A stretch of 64,000 nucleotides of DNA from Luteolibacter flavescens (GTDB lineage: Bacteria; Verrucomicrobiota; Verrucomicrobiia; Verrucomicrobiales; Akkermansiaceae). Each line of letters opens with the position of its first letter. Positions within the stretch are counted from its first letter, which is position 1. The notes beneath the pieces are model-generated. The model made no database searches, was not told the DNA's origin, and worked only from the letters and a program-made list of their open reading frames with translations. Shown piece after piece: positions 7,413 to 16,145 of this stretch. The stretch lies in assembly GCF_025950085.1 (NCBI RefSeq), contig NZ_JAPDDS010000004.1:1-64000 (forward strand), written 5' to 3'. Position numbers and translations under genes: made by a program.

Positions 7413-8573
7413 TCACCGACCCGCCATCAGCTCCGCGGTGATGCCCTTGAGATACTCGGTCTCGGGCAAGGCGAGCAGCACGGGGTGATCCGGGCGCTGG
7501 CCGTGGCTCATCACCAGCCGCAGGGACTTCTTCGCGTCCACGGCGGCGTCCACGAGATTCTGCTGGAAGAGCTCGCGGCTCGCGTGGTGGGAGCAGCAGA
7601 AGGTGGAGAGGATGCCGCCTTTCTCCAGCAGCTTCAGCGAGCGGAGATGGATCTCCTTGTAGCCGCGCATGGCGTCCACGAGCGTCTTCTTGTTCCGCGT
7701 GAAGCTGGGGGGATCCAGGATGATGAGGTCGTACTCCGGCTGCGCGTGCTTGAGGAAGTCGAAGACATTGTGCGCGATGACCTCGATCTCCAGGCCATTC
7801 AGCTCCGCATTCCGCCGGGCGGCGGCGCAGGCACCCTCCGAGATGTCCACGGCGGTCACCTTCGCGGCACCGGCCTTCGCGCAGGCGAGGGCGAAGCCGC
7901 CCTGGTTCGTGAAGCAGTCGAGCACGCGCTTCCCCTTCGCGAGCCGCGCCACCTCGGCGTGCGACTGGAGCTGGTCGAGGTAGAGGCCGGTCTTTTGGCC
8001 GTCGAAGAGATCGATCTCGAATTTCAGGCCGTTCGCCTCGACGATGAAGGCGCCGGGATTCGTGCCGTGGAGCATGGTGATCTCCTGCTCGATGCCCTCG
8101 GCCTTCAGGACCGGCGAGTCATTCCGCAGGATGATGGACTCCGGCGAGACGAGTTCCTTCAGCGCGGCGACGATGAGCTCGATGCGCTGGCGCATGGCCA
8201 GGGTGAGCGTCTGCACCACGACGTGCGGGCCGTAGCGGTCGATGATGAGGCCGGGCAGGCCGTCCGACTCGCTCCAGACCAGGCGGGCGAGCGTTTCGTC
8301 CACGCCGGCATTTTTCCGCTGCTCGATGGACTGGCCGATGCGGCGGAGGAAGAAGTCCGCATCGAGATCCTGCCGGCGGCGCGAGAAGCGGCGGGCGACG
8401 ATCTGGGAGGCGGGATTGTAGATGGCGGTGCCGAGCGAGCGGTCCTGGAAGTCCTTCAGCGTGATCACGTCGCCGGGCTGGGGATCGCCGAAGGCTTTTT
8501 TCACCTCCGTGGCATAGACCCATTCGTGGCCGTGGAAGATGCGGGCGCGTGGAGCGATGATGAGACCGGGCAT
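7413..8573 (-). CDS. rlmI: 23S rRNA (cytosine-5) methyltransferase, RlmI-like
   Basis: A 386-residue class I SAM methyltransferase with an N-terminal PUA-like domain (IIAPRARIFHGHEWVYATEV...PGDVITLKDFQDRSLGTAIYN, residues 3-55). An RlmI-type catalytic domain follows: motif I VLDCFTNQGGFAL (about 220), motif IV DPPSFTRNKK (about 290) and the Cys motif TFCCSHH (about 330). In E. coli RlmI makes m5C1962 of 23S rRNA; the exact position here is inferred. The C-terminus (QRPDHPVLLALPETEYLKG) is typical of the family. ATG 8573 puts the PUA domain at the start, so longer in-frame starts are rejected. Confidence 0.85.
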   Translation of the reverse strand: MPGLIIAPRARIFHGHEWVYATEVKKAFGDPQPGDVITLKDFQDRSLGTAIYNPASQIVARRFSRRRQDLDADFFLRRIGQSIEQRKNAGVDETLARLVWSESDGLPGLIIDRYGPHVVVQTLTLAMRQRIELIVAALKELVSPESIILRNDSPVLKAEGIEQEITMLHGTNPGAFIVEANGLKFEIDLFDGQKTGLYLDQLQSHAEVARLAKGKRVLDCFTNQGGFALACAKAGAAKVTAVDISEGACAAARRNAELNGLEIEVIAHNVFDFLKHAQPEYDLIILDPPSFTRNKKTLVDAMRGYKEIHLRSLKLLEKGGILSTFCCSHHASRELFQQNLVDAAVDAKKSLRLVMSHGQRPDHPVLLALPETEYLKGITAELMAGR

Positions 8574-8697
8574 GGCGTGAGGCCTAGCCATGCGCCGGAC
8601 GGACCGCCGGGGCAAGCACGGAGCGAAACACCGGGCGAGGAAGACACGGGGGCGTGGCGCGCAACCGGCGTCCGCAGCCGAGGGAAGGGCGGAGATT

Positions 8698-8813
8698 TTT
8701 TCACCGACAAATCACGCGAAAAGGCGCGAAATCTGAAAGGCAGGAAATCCAGATGCCTTCTCAAAGGCCCTCCGATTTCTGACTTCCGCCCTCCGCCCTC
8801 CGACCTCCGCCTT
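8698..8813. repeat. Family D fragment plus short 7-bp array
   Basis: Bases 8698-8750 are a diverged left half of family D (CGCGAAAAGGCGCGAAATC then AAAGGCAGGAAATCC). Bases 8772-8813 are six 7-mers (CCGATTT, CTGACTT, CCGCCCT twice, CCGACCT, CCGCCTT), the reverse-complement form of the array at 4364. The last unit touches the stop codon of the ferredoxin gene. Confidence 0.75.
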
Positions 8814-9166
8814 CACAGCCGGTATTCCTCCACGGGCACGCCGCCGACGAGGTGCTCGGTGACGATCCTCTCCAGCACCTCCGGCGTGCAGGAGTGGTAC
8901 CAGACGCCCTCCGGGTAAACGACGGCGATGGGCCCGCGGAGGCAGACGCGCAGGCAGTCCGCCTTTGACCGCAGGATCAGCGGCCCGCGCTGGCCCAGCT
9001 CTCCCAGCCGTTTTTTCAGGAAGTCCCACGCGACCACGCCCAGCGCCGGATCGCAGCACTTCGGCTTGCTCGGGTCGGCACAGAGGAAAATGTGCTTCTC
9101 CCCGCGCCCCACACCCGCGGCGCGGGCGGCTGCTTCCAGTTCGGCGTCCATCCGCGGCTGATCCAT
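8813..9166 (-). CDS. Thioredoxin-like [2Fe-2S] ferredoxin
   Basis: A 117-residue protein of the (2Fe-2S) ferredoxin/CobW-linked thioredoxin-like group. The cluster ligands are visible: C in HIFLCADPSKPKCC (about residues 29 and 37/38), then the second pair in SKADCLRVCLRGP (about 71 and 75). The end GVWYHSCTPEVLERIVTEHL is characteristic. Such small ferredoxins transfer electrons in the cytosol; the partner is unknown. ATG 9166 (MDQPRMDAE) is chosen over longer frames that add unrelated sequence; ATG 9151 is an alternative. It faces the PcfJ-like gene divergently across 213 bases. Confidence 0.8.
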   Translation of the reverse strand: MDQPRMDAELEAAARAAGVGRGEKHIFLCADPSKPKCCDPALGVVAWDFLKKRLGELGQRGPLILRSKADCLRVCLRGPIAVVYPEGVWYHSCTPEVLERIVTEHLVGGVPVEEYRL

Positions 9167-9379
9167 CCCGATCCGCGGGCCGGAGTCCAGCCTGCGGAGG
9201 GTGGGGCGGAGGATTGGAATTGCTTTCGCGGGCGGGTGGGGTAGTTCCGGGGAGTCATGTTCATGGCATCGGTTCATTCCTGAGTTGGTCGGCAGCCGCG
9301 TCTTTTTGAAGGGCGCGATGTAGCCGCGTCGCCCTTTCGCGGGCGGCGTGCTGGTCCGTTTCCCCAACTCTCCGTTTCC

Positions 9380-10693
9380 ATGCCTTCTTCCCGTTCCCGG
9401 TCGGGAGGGGACTTCGCCATCCTTGCCGGCATCATCGCCGGCGAGCCGTGGATCGCGTCCCATTTCCGAAATCCATCCATCTTCAAGCACGGCCGAGCCT
9501 TCGGTCGCATGTTTCACACGCCGCGCAAGGTCACGGCTCCTTTGCGCGATCCTTGCCTGCGGCTCGTCCATGCCCTCGCGGAAAGGAGCCACTTGCTCGA
9601 CCGGCCCCACGGCCTGTCCGGCGATCTGGTCCCGATGCTTTCCCGCGTGGCTGCCTATGCCGGCCGGTGGCTGCGTGGGCCGGAGTCATGGCGTCCGCCG
9701 TCAGGGCTGTCGCCGGAGGAGTCGTGGTCGGATCTGCTGCGGCATCTCTTCGCCGAGTGGCCGCTTCCCGCATTCTTCGATTCGGCATGGCGGGTGCGCG
9801 GGGAGCTGTGGGCACCTGAGCGCGATTGGTTCTGCCATCTGGCCCGTGGTGGCAGTTGGCGAAAGGCGGCGGGCTTCCCCATGTCGATCAGCGGGCGGGC
9901 GATCCATCTCGCGATGCAGGCCCCGGAGACGATGACCGTGCGGCAGGCATTGTGGCGGGGGCTGCTTGTTTCGCTCGATGCTTCTCCCGCCCTCATCGAC
10001 GCGGTGCTCGCGCATGATTTCATCCGTGAGAGAGATCACGATGACGTGTGGACGCGGCTGCTGGCGAAGGTCGCGGGAGCACGGGGCTTCGATCCGCGTG
10101 CGTTCGGCGTGATCGCGGATGTGATCCTGGAACTGCTGCATCACGATCATGTGAAGCGGGCCTGCCTGCTGGTCGCCCTGCCGCTGGGGGATCTGATGCG
10201 GCATGCCTTTGGCCGCTGGCAGTCCCTGCTGGATGCCGCGCTGATGGAGGGTATCCGCTTTCGCGACCATGATCTCACCCGGGCGAGCCTGCGTGCGGAC
10301 CTCCGCGCCATGACCGATGCAGCCTGGGCGCCGATGCCGGATGCGGAGCCGTACGAGATCGTCTGCGCCATGGGCACGGAGCAGCCATCGGTGTGGACAT
10401 TCCGGGAAAGGCTCAGCCATGCGCAGCTCATGGCGGAGGGGCGCGAACTGCGGCACTGCGTGGCGGGCTATTGGCACCGCTGTCAGACGGGGAGGTCCGC
10501 GATCTTCTCGCTGCGCCAGCATCAGCCTGCTATCTCGGGGTTCCGCCACGTGGCGCGGCTCACCATCGAGGTGGACCGCGTCTCGCGCCGCATCATCCAG
10601 GCACGCGGGAAGCAGAACCGCTGGCCGGAGGAATTCGAATACCAACTGCTGACCCGCTGGGCGAATGCCCGGTCCCTCGTCCTCGCCGTATGA
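9380..10693 (+). CDS. PcfJ-domain protein
   Basis: A 437-residue protein whose C-terminal part matches the PcfJ-like domain. It has EGRELRHCVAGYWHRC (about residues 352-367), then SAIFSLR, TIEVDRVSRRI and QARGKQNRWP (about 408-417). This is the H-C-V...C...SLR...QARGKxNR pattern of that family. The N-terminal ~300 residues are helical with many Trp and Arg and match nothing I know. PcfJ was named on a conjugative plasmid, but chromosomal homologues are widespread and their role is unclear. No transfer genes lie nearby. Start ATG 9380. Confidence 0.7.
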   Translation: MPSSRSRSGGDFAILAGIIAGEPWIASHFRNPSIFKHGRAFGRMFHTPRKVTAPLRDPCLRLVHALAERSHLLDRPHGLSGDLVPMLSRVAAYAGRWLRGPESWRPPSGLSPEESWSDLLRHLFAEWPLPAFFDSAWRVRGELWAPERDWFCHLARGGSWRKAAGFPMSISGRAIHLAMQAPETMTVRQALWRGLLVSLDASPALIDAVLAHDFIRERDHDDVWTRLLAKVAGARGFDPRAFGVIADVILELLHHDHVKRACLLVALPLGDLMRHAFGRWQSLLDAALMEGIRFRDHDLTRASLRADLRAMTDAAWAPMPDAEPYEIVCAMGTEQPSVWTFRERLSHAQLMAEGRELRHCVAGYWHRCQTGRSAIFSLRQHQPAISGFRHVARLTIEVDRVSRRIIQARGKQNRWPEEFEYQLLTRWANARSLVLAV

Positions 10694-10707
10694 GATGGCG
10701 GCAGGGG

Positions 10708-11250
10708 TCAGCTCCAGTACTTCGCGGGGAAGACGACCGCCACCCCTATCTCGGGATCGACGCAGACGGGGACGATCTTTTCCGCGAGGTGGCAGCCCCA
10801 GAGGTGGTGGCGGGCGAAGTAGATGGTGGAGATGCGGCAGGTCTCCGGGCCCCAGCCTTCCGGGATGGGCCAGCCGAAGACGCGCTCGCGCTGGTCCGCG
10901 AGATAGCTGCCGATGCGGTGGGCGCGCGGGTCGGCGGAGCCATCGCGGCGGAGGGTCTGGAGGCGCGCGGCGAGGTCGAGCAGCTCGCGCTCCGGCATGC
11001 CGCCCTCGAAGTCATAGACGATCTCGCCGGGGGCATCCGGCCCCTGGGGATCGTAGAGCATCCGGTTTGCCTGGATCACGGCGGCGTGGACGAGTCGGCC
11101 GTGGGTGAGGACGCGGCGGTAGTTCTCGAAGAAGTGGTGCAGCTCATCCTCCTCCGCCCAATCCGGCCGCACGATGCGGAGGAAGACGAGGCGGTCGCGC
11201 AGCGGGAATTTCCGCGGCGTGGCAAGCCAGGCATCGGGCAAGGACGGCAC
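10708..11250 (-). CDS. Hypothetical protein
   Basis: A 180-residue soluble protein that I do not recognise. It has no signal peptide or membrane segment. It is rich in charged and aromatic residues, with features such as DELHHFFENYRRVL, HAAVIQANRMLYDPQG and a C-terminal HLWGCHLAEKIVPVCVDPE. Start GTG 11250 is the first plausible one; no Shine-Dalgarno is evident. It converges on the PcfJ-like gene with a 14-base gap. Coding nature is supported by the well-composed, low-repeat sequence, not by homology. Confidence 0.55.
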   Translation of the reverse strand: MPSLPDAWLATPRKFPLRDRLVFLRIVRPDWAEEDELHHFFENYRRVLTHGRLVHAAVIQANRMLYDPQGPDAPGEIVYDFEGGMPERELLDLAARLQTLRRDGSADPRAHRIGSYLADQRERVFGWPIPEGWGPETCRISTIYFARHHLWGCHLAEKIVPVCVDPEIGVAVVFPAKYWS

Positions 11251-11369
11251 GCCGCGACTCTTCGGGAAAGCGCGGGCGGGTCAATGCCGGGATTTGATTG
11301 GCGGGCGGCGAGCTGCCGCTGGCGGAGCTTTACGAGGGGATCGCGTGGGGGTGAGAGTGCGGGCCTGAA

Positions 11370-11786
11370 ATGGAGACCCGCTTTCGCTTGTTTCGTTCGC
11401 TTGCCTTTTGGGCCTGGGTGCCGGGGCTGGTGTTCCTGCTGTGGCTGTGGGGGAAGTCGTCCCAGCAGGGATTCGTCGCGACATGGACCGGGTCGGCGGG
11501 GTCGTTCAAGTTCGACAGCGTGGGAGGCGCGCTCGTCGTGACGCGTGCGCCGCGGGGATCGTACATTGATTTCGGGACGGAATTCTGGAGTGACGGCTGG
11601 CTTACCAAGGAACCGCTGGTGCCACGGTGGTGGGCGCGGGCTTCAGTGGAACGTCGCCCGGACGGGATGAGACACTGGGTGCTGCCCTATTGGCTGCTGA
11701 CGGCGGCGTATCTGGTGCCGTGGTCGGCGGCAGTGGGTTGGCGCTGGCGGAGGTATCGGGTGGCTGGTGCGAAGGTGACGGAGTGA
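11370..11786 (+). CDS. Two-helix membrane protein of unknown function
   Basis: A 138-residue protein with a membrane segment at about residues 10-28 (LAFWAWVPGLVFLLWLW) and another near 103-122 (WVLPYWLLTAAYLVPWSAAVG). Between them is an ~75-residue extracytoplasmic loop containing FKFDSVGGALVVTRAPRG. The C-terminus is short and basic (WRWRRYRVAGAKV), consistent with a cytoplasmic end. I believe similar short proteins occur in other Verrucomicrobia, but I know no function. It stands alone and is followed by a repeat cluster. Confidence 0.6.
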   Translation: METRFRLFRSLAFWAWVPGLVFLLWLWGKSSQQGFVATWTGSAGSFKFDSVGGALVVTRAPRGSYIDFGTEFWSDGWLTKEPLVPRWWARASVERRPDGMRHWVLPYWLLTAAYLVPWSAAVGWRWRRYRVAGAKVTE

Positions 11787-11824
11787 CTCGTGGGAGCGTT
11801 GCTTTTCGGGGATTGGCGGAGCGG

Positions 11825-11979
11825 AGCGCTGGCTTTAGTCGGCGAGTCGTTTTCGCCGGGCATGGTGGAGTGATACTTGCCGGCTAAAGCCAGCACTCCG
11901 CCTGCGGCAGATTTGAGAGGAAGGGTGAGGCGTGCTTTGAGGGTGGCTTCGGGCCGGTCTAATGACCGGCGCTCCCAGG
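11825..11979. repeat. Family A and B repeat cluster
   Basis: An inverted B piece (11825-11844, GCGCTGGCTTTAGTCGGCGA), a forward B piece (11879-11910, GCCGGCTAAAGCCAGC then CTCCGCCTGCGGCAG) and a family A copy with palindrome GCCGGTC-TAAT-GACCGGC (11953-11970) and tail GCTCCCAGG (11971-11979). The two B pieces form an inverted pair. Confidence 0.8.
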
Positions 11980-12055
11980 TGGGTGGCGCTCCGCCTGCGG
12001 CGGCTTGGGAGAATGGCCGGTGAATTCTTCGTGAAGGGGCGGATGGATCTGGAAG

Positions 12056-12790
12056 ATGTGGCGCCGTCTCCGCGATGATGTGCCGATGTCACGGAAGTAT
12101 CCCATCAGGCTTGTCCTCTATGCCGGTGCGCTCGCCGCCTATCTGGCGTGGCAGCCGCTGCACAATGGCTGGGTGCGCTACGGGCTGCCGCTGGCACTCG
12201 CGATGACATGGGCGGGGGCGGTGATGCTGGCGTGGGAGCGGCGGAAATGGCGCGTGGCGGTGATGGGCCTTCCGCTGCTGGTGATGCTTCCCTTCATCAT
12301 GCCGGGGCGGGAGCTGGATGCGCCGCGTCTCACGGATCGCTACCTGGCATCGATGCGTGGCTACGAGGGGACGCGCTACCGGTGGGGCGGTGAAGGCGGG
12401 CTCGGCATCGATTGCTCGGGGCTGCCACGGCGGGCGCTGAGGGAGGCGCTGCTCGACCAGGCATTGCGGGGAAACGGCCGCGCGGCGCGCCTGTGGCTGG
12501 AGCAGTGGTGGTACGACACCAGCGCAAAGGCGATGAGCGAGGGCTATCGCGGCTTCACCCGGCCGACCGGGGTGACGGGCGAGCTTGTGACCATCGATCC
12601 CGCGACCGTGAAGGCGGGGGATCTCGCGGTGACGCAGGATGGCCGCCATGTGCTGATCCATCTGGGCGACGGTGCGTGGATCCAGGCGGATCCGGGGGAG
12701 GGGAAGGTCGTCATCGGACGACCGGGAAAGGATCAGAATCCGTGGTTCCGCAGCGGGGTGACGGTTCACCGCTGGGAGGTTTTTTGGTGA
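12056..12790 (+). CDS. Membrane-anchored NlpC/P60-type hydrolase
   Basis: A 244-residue protein with an N-terminal membrane domain (three hydrophobic segments, about residues 20-35, 41-60 and 69-82) and a C-terminal NlpC/P60-like domain. The nucleophile motif is RWGGEGGLGIDCSGL (Cys about 120) and the His motif is DGRHVLIHLGDGAWIQADP (about 198-215). Such enzymes cleave peptidoglycan peptides; location is the periplasmic face. ATG 12056 has GGAAG just upstream; ATG 12086 (MSRKYPIRL) is an equally possible start. The 3' end is followed after 25 bases by a family D element. Confidence 0.8.
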   Translation: MWRRLRDDVPMSRKYPIRLVLYAGALAAYLAWQPLHNGWVRYGLPLALAMTWAGAVMLAWERRKWRVAVMGLPLLVMLPFIMPGRELDAPRLTDRYLASMRGYEGTRYRWGGEGGLGIDCSGLPRRALREALLDQALRGNGRAARLWLEQWWYDTSAKAMSEGYRGFTRPTGVTGELVTIDPATVKAGDLAVTQDGRHVLIHLGDGAWIQADPGEGKVVIGRPGKDQNPWFRSGVTVHRWEVFW

Positions 12791-12815
12791 TGTGGGGGGC
12801 TTGTGGGTATGCTGT

Positions 12816-13045
12816 TGTTAGGGCATTTCGCACAAGGTCGTAGCACGCTTGTGCGGGATGGTTGGGGCCGGCTCTCCCAATGGATCGAGGCCTTCGGTTC
12901 ACCGCGAAAGGACGCGGAAAAGCGCGAAATCTAAAGGCAGGAAGAAAATCCCGACGCAGAGAATTCCGGGGGATTTCGCGTTTTTCGCGGTTCGATCTTT
13001 CTCATCCCTGATGCCTGCTCGGTGGCTATAGTTCGGAGGGAAATG
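12816..13045. repeat. Family D 230-bp element, copy 2
   Basis: This is the second full copy (see 4907-5136). It shares GTCGTAGCACGCTTGTGCGG, the CGCGAAA units (12902-12931), the inverted arm GGATTTCGCGTTTTTCGCGG (12971-12990) and the TCGATCTTTCT end. The gene-free stretch 12791-13229 is filled by this element and the A/B repeats after it. Confidence 0.85.
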
Positions 13046-13090
13046 CTTCAGCCGGGGAGTGCTCTTTGCCGGGCATGGGGAGCAATACTT

Positions 13091-13212
13091 GCCGGCTAAA
13101 GCCAGCACTCCGCCTGCGGCAGCTTTGAGAGGAAGGAAGGGGGCTTTGAGCGTGGCTTCGGGCCGGTCTAATGACCGGCGCTCCCAGGAAGGCCAGCCAA
13201 AGCCAGCACTCC
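13091..13212. repeat. Family A and B repeat cluster
   Basis: A family B piece (13091-13122), an ordered spacer also seen at 11911-11950, and a family A copy (core 13162-13179, tail GCTCCCAGG 13180-13188), then a truncated B piece (CCAGCCAAAGCCAGCACTCC, 13192-13211). The order B-spacer-A matches 11879-11979, so this is one composite unit copied twice. Confidence 0.8.
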
Positions 13213-13229
13213 GCTGTCGCTTCCTGTCG

Positions 13230-13853
13230 CTACGGCGCGGGATAGACGAGGGTCAGCTCCTTGGCCTTGGCCATGTCGCGGGGGGTGATCATCTTGCGGT
13301 CGAGGGGCAGGTTGCCTTGGCCTTCGATGGCCTCGATCACGGGCTTGTAGGGCCGCCAATCGAGGCTGCCGAGGGTGACGGTCTTGCCGAGTCCCTTGCC
13401 GGTGGCGGCCACCCAGCCGCGCCAGATGAGCTCGGAGCAGTAGATGGCCTCGTCGTCGAAACGGTAGCGCGGGTCGTAGGGCTTGCCGAGGTCTTTCTTC
13501 ATCGCGGCGAGCGCGGCGGGGACGTGTTTGCGGCTCGCCTCGTCGAGCCGGTAGGCCCAGACCTGCTTGCCGCGACCGCGGGAGACATAGCTTTTCAGCG
13601 GGGTGATCTTCACCGGGCCGATGGCCTCGATCACCTGCCACTTGCCGTCTTCCTGGAAGACCATGCCGCAGTGGGAATAGGGCGAGCCGGTGGTGCCCTC
13701 GATGGCGTCCACGAGATCGAGCCCGGGGGGATTTGGCAGCGATTGGAAGAGGATATCGCCCTCCACGGGCTGATAGTCCGCGTGGCTGCCGGACTTGCCA
13801 GCGATGCTGCACGAGGCGAGGGCGAGCGGGAGGATGGCGAGGAGACGGAGCAT
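13230..13853 (-). CDS. YiiX/YebB-type papain-like hydrolase lipoprotein
   Basis: A 207-residue lipoprotein (lipobox LASC, Cys 15) with the circularly permuted papain-like fold of the YiiX/DUF830 group. It has QPVEGDILFQS, then TGSPYSHCGMVF (catalytic His 61), the acidic VIEAIGPV, and IYCSELIWRGW (catalytic Cys 139). In permuted enzymes the His precedes the Cys, as here. It is presumably a periplasmic amidase or peptidase acting on peptidoglycan or lipids; the substrate is unknown. ATG 13853 gives a compact signal peptide; an in-frame ATG at 13931 would bury it behind 26 residues. Confidence 0.82.
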   Translation of the reverse strand: MLRLLAILPLALASCSIAGKSGSHADYQPVEGDILFQSLPNPPGLDLVDAIEGTTGSPYSHCGMVFQEDGKWQVIEAIGPVKITPLKSYVSRGRGKQVWAYRLDEASRKHVPAALAAMKKDLGKPYDPRYRFDDEAIYCSELIWRGWVAATGKGLGKTVTLGSLDWRPYKPVIEAIEGQGNLPLDRKMITPRDMAKAKELTLVYPAP

Positions 13854-13997
13854 GAGTGAAAGATGACCGGTGCCGCTCTCGCTGCCAAGCCCGCACTTCC
13901 CAAGCCATTGTGTTAGAGCGAGGGGAATCATAAGTCGTTTCCCTATCGTCTCATGCCTGGTGTTGACATTACGTGCGTATCATCATGAGTGTGTGGC

Positions 13998-16016
13998 ATG
14001 CTTTGTTCCTCCCGATTGTTTACTTCCCTGATGCTGTTGGCGACGTCCGCCGGGGCCAGCGCGGCCATTTCCAGCAGCGTCTTTTACCTTGAGCGCTCGC
14101 AGCAGGCAGAGGGTCTGGAATCGTTGTCGATCCGGCTTTCCGTGACGATCACCGAGGGCACGCTGGCGCAGGGCGCGGCGAGCACCGCGGTGCTGGAGGA
14201 CCCGGCGGGCGGGCTGCATGCGATCACCGGATCTGCCCGTAGCGGCAGCGTGAGCTTTGCTGCCACGGTTCCGCTGGAGACCCTGGCGGATGCGGGCGGA
14301 GTGTGGAAGCTGACGGTGAATGAAGGTGCCGGTGCCGACGAGGACCTGCGCATCACGGTGCCGACCGTGGAGATGGATGCATTTCCGGTTTACCCCGCTT
14401 TCCCCAAGCACCCGTACGAGGGCGATGCGAGCAAGATCCGCTTTGTGTGGAATACGGCGGCCTCGGCGATCTCCACGGCGGGCGGCTCGGTGGTCTCCAC
14501 GGGGAATGGCAGCGCGGTGTATGGCTACACTCCCGGTGGTCCGCGGCAGGTGGACGTGTCGCACATCCAGAGCATCAATGGCGCGACGATCGCGAATCCC
14601 GACGGCACGCCGCGCGGGCCGGTGACCACCCAGTCGCTGCAGTCGCAGAGCTGGATGGAAGTCTTCACGGATGCCGAGCCGCGCGAGCTGGCCGGGCAGA
14701 CGACGACCACGGATGGTGTGCATGAGTTCTTCGCGTCCGGCCTGGTGAAGGGCGGCCGCTACGCCGTGCTCGGCAGGACAGGCGAGGGCGCGTGGGAGGA
14801 GATCTACCGCTTCGTCGCGGTGTCGAATGCCCACGTTTACGAAGAAGAGCAGGGCGAGGAGCCGCGCTCCTTCATGATCGAGGCGGACCCGAACCGCGCA
14901 CCGGTCGCCGAGCCGGCGGCGCTCGCGGTGGTGGAAGACACTCCGCTTCCCGTGACTCTCTATGGCAGTGATGCGGATGGGGATGCATTTGTCTTCGAGA
15001 TCGTCACGCCGCCGACGAAGGGCGTGATCGACAGCCGTGAGACGGGCTGGTTCTACGTGCCGAATGCGAATGTCACCGGCGCGGACGAATTCACCTTCCG
15101 CGTCAATGACGGCTCCGAGCGCTCTGCCTACTCCGAGCCCGCCACGGTGAGTATCTTCATCTCGCCGGTGAATGACGTGCCGGTGGCGACGGGGGGCGAA
15201 TTCTTCACGATGAAGGGCGGCACCTTCCGCTTCACGCTGCCGGGCATGGATGTGGACGGCGACGCGATGACCTTCCAGGTGATCGACCAGCCGGAGAAGG
15301 GCAAGCTGACCGGCACCCCGCCGAACCTGACCTACAAGGCGGCGAAGCCGGGCGAGTGGACCTTCCGCTACACGGTGAGCGATGGCCAGACGACCTCTGC
15401 GCCGGGCATCATCACGCTGCGCGTGCGTGCGGAGAATGCGAAGCCGGTGGCCCAGCCGTCCTCGGTGGTGGCGCACATGGGCCAGCCGCTGCTGCTGCCG
15501 CTGACCGGGCTGGATACCGACCAGGATCCGCTCTCCTTTTCCATCACGAAGAAGCCGAAGACCGGCACGCTGACCGGCACGCCACCGGCGGTGTATTACA
15601 CGCCGAAGCCCGGCTACCGCGGCACGGACTCCGTGAGCTATGTGGCGAATGACGGGAAGGCGAACTCGAAGCCCGCGGTGATCCAGATCACGGTGATCAA
15701 CCCGAACAACCGCGCCCCGGTGGCCTCCTCCTTCGTGGCGCTCGGGCCGCCGGTGAAGAAGGTCGTGCCCGTGGTGCTGTCCGCGACGGACGCCGATGGC
15801 GACCCGGTGACCTACCGCCTGCTCACCCAGCCGGAAAACGGCAAGCTGACGGGCAAGGTGCCGAACCTGAAATTCAAGCCCGCGAACGGATTCACCGGCA
15901 CCGCCAGCTTCTCCTACGTGGCGAATGACGGCACGGTGGACTCGGCCCCGGCGACGGTGACCATCCCGGTCGGGGAGGTCAATTTGCCCGCCCCCGCGGC
16001 GAGCTTTGCGCGCTAA
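13998..16016 (+). CDS. Secreted protein with tandem cadherin/Ig-like domains
   Basis: A 672-residue exported protein. The signal peptide MLCSSRLFTSLMLLATSAGASA starts at ATG 13998 (GTG 13989 is also in frame). The first ~290 residues are a unique beta-rich region. Four tandem ~90-residue Ig/cadherin-like domains follow, each with an N-R-APVA or NAKPVA opening, a G.D.DGD Ca-binding-like loop (GSDADGDAF, GMDVDGDAM, GLDTDQDPL, SATDADGDPV) and a GxxxFxYxxxDG closing strand. Such domains form stalks for adhesion or enzyme display. It ends abruptly in PAASFAR with no visible sorting motif. Cell-surface location inferred. Confidence 0.8.
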   Translation: MLCSSRLFTSLMLLATSAGASAAISSSVFYLERSQQAEGLESLSIRLSVTITEGTLAQGAASTAVLEDPAGGLHAITGSARSGSVSFAATVPLETLADAGGVWKLTVNEGAGADEDLRITVPTVEMDAFPVYPAFPKHPYEGDASKIRFVWNTAASAISTAGGSVVSTGNGSAVYGYTPGGPRQVDVSHIQSINGATIANPDGTPRGPVTTQSLQSQSWMEVFTDAEPRELAGQTTTTDGVHEFFASGLVKGGRYAVLGRTGEGAWEEIYRFVAVSNAHVYEEEQGEEPRSFMIEADPNRAPVAEPAALAVVEDTPLPVTLYGSDADGDAFVFEIVTPPTKGVIDSRETGWFYVPNANVTGADEFTFRVNDGSERSAYSEPATVSIFISPVNDVPVATGGEFFTMKGGTFRFTLPGMDVDGDAMTFQVIDQPEKGKLTGTPPNLTYKAAKPGEWTFRYTVSDGQTTSAPGIITLRVRAENAKPVAQPSSVVAHMGQPLLLPLTGLDTDQDPLSFSITKKPKTGTLTGTPPAVYYTPKPGYRGTDSVSYVANDGKANSKPAVIQITVINPNNRAPVASSFVALGPPVKKVVPVVLSATDADGDPVTYRLLTQPENGKLTGKVPNLKFKPANGFTGTASFSYVANDGTVDSAPATVTIPVGEVNLPAPAASFAR

Positions 16017-16145
16017 CAGGTGCGTTTTGCATGATCGGCTTGCGAGGCTGGCTCGCAAGCCGTTGATTTCCAGATGGGGCGGGATTGGTTCGTCATGTGC
16101 AAGAGCGTTTCCGGAGTCTCACACGGCTCCTGAAGAAACCTACCC

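Noticed and set aside
13963-13991. A TTGACA box before the cadherin-like gene as a promoter
   Set aside because: No acceptable -10 hexamer lies 16-18 bases downstream.
13983-16058. A 691-codon minus-strand frame over the cadherin-like gene
   Set aside because: It is Arg/His-rich mirror coding of a clear secreted protein and has no signal or domain.
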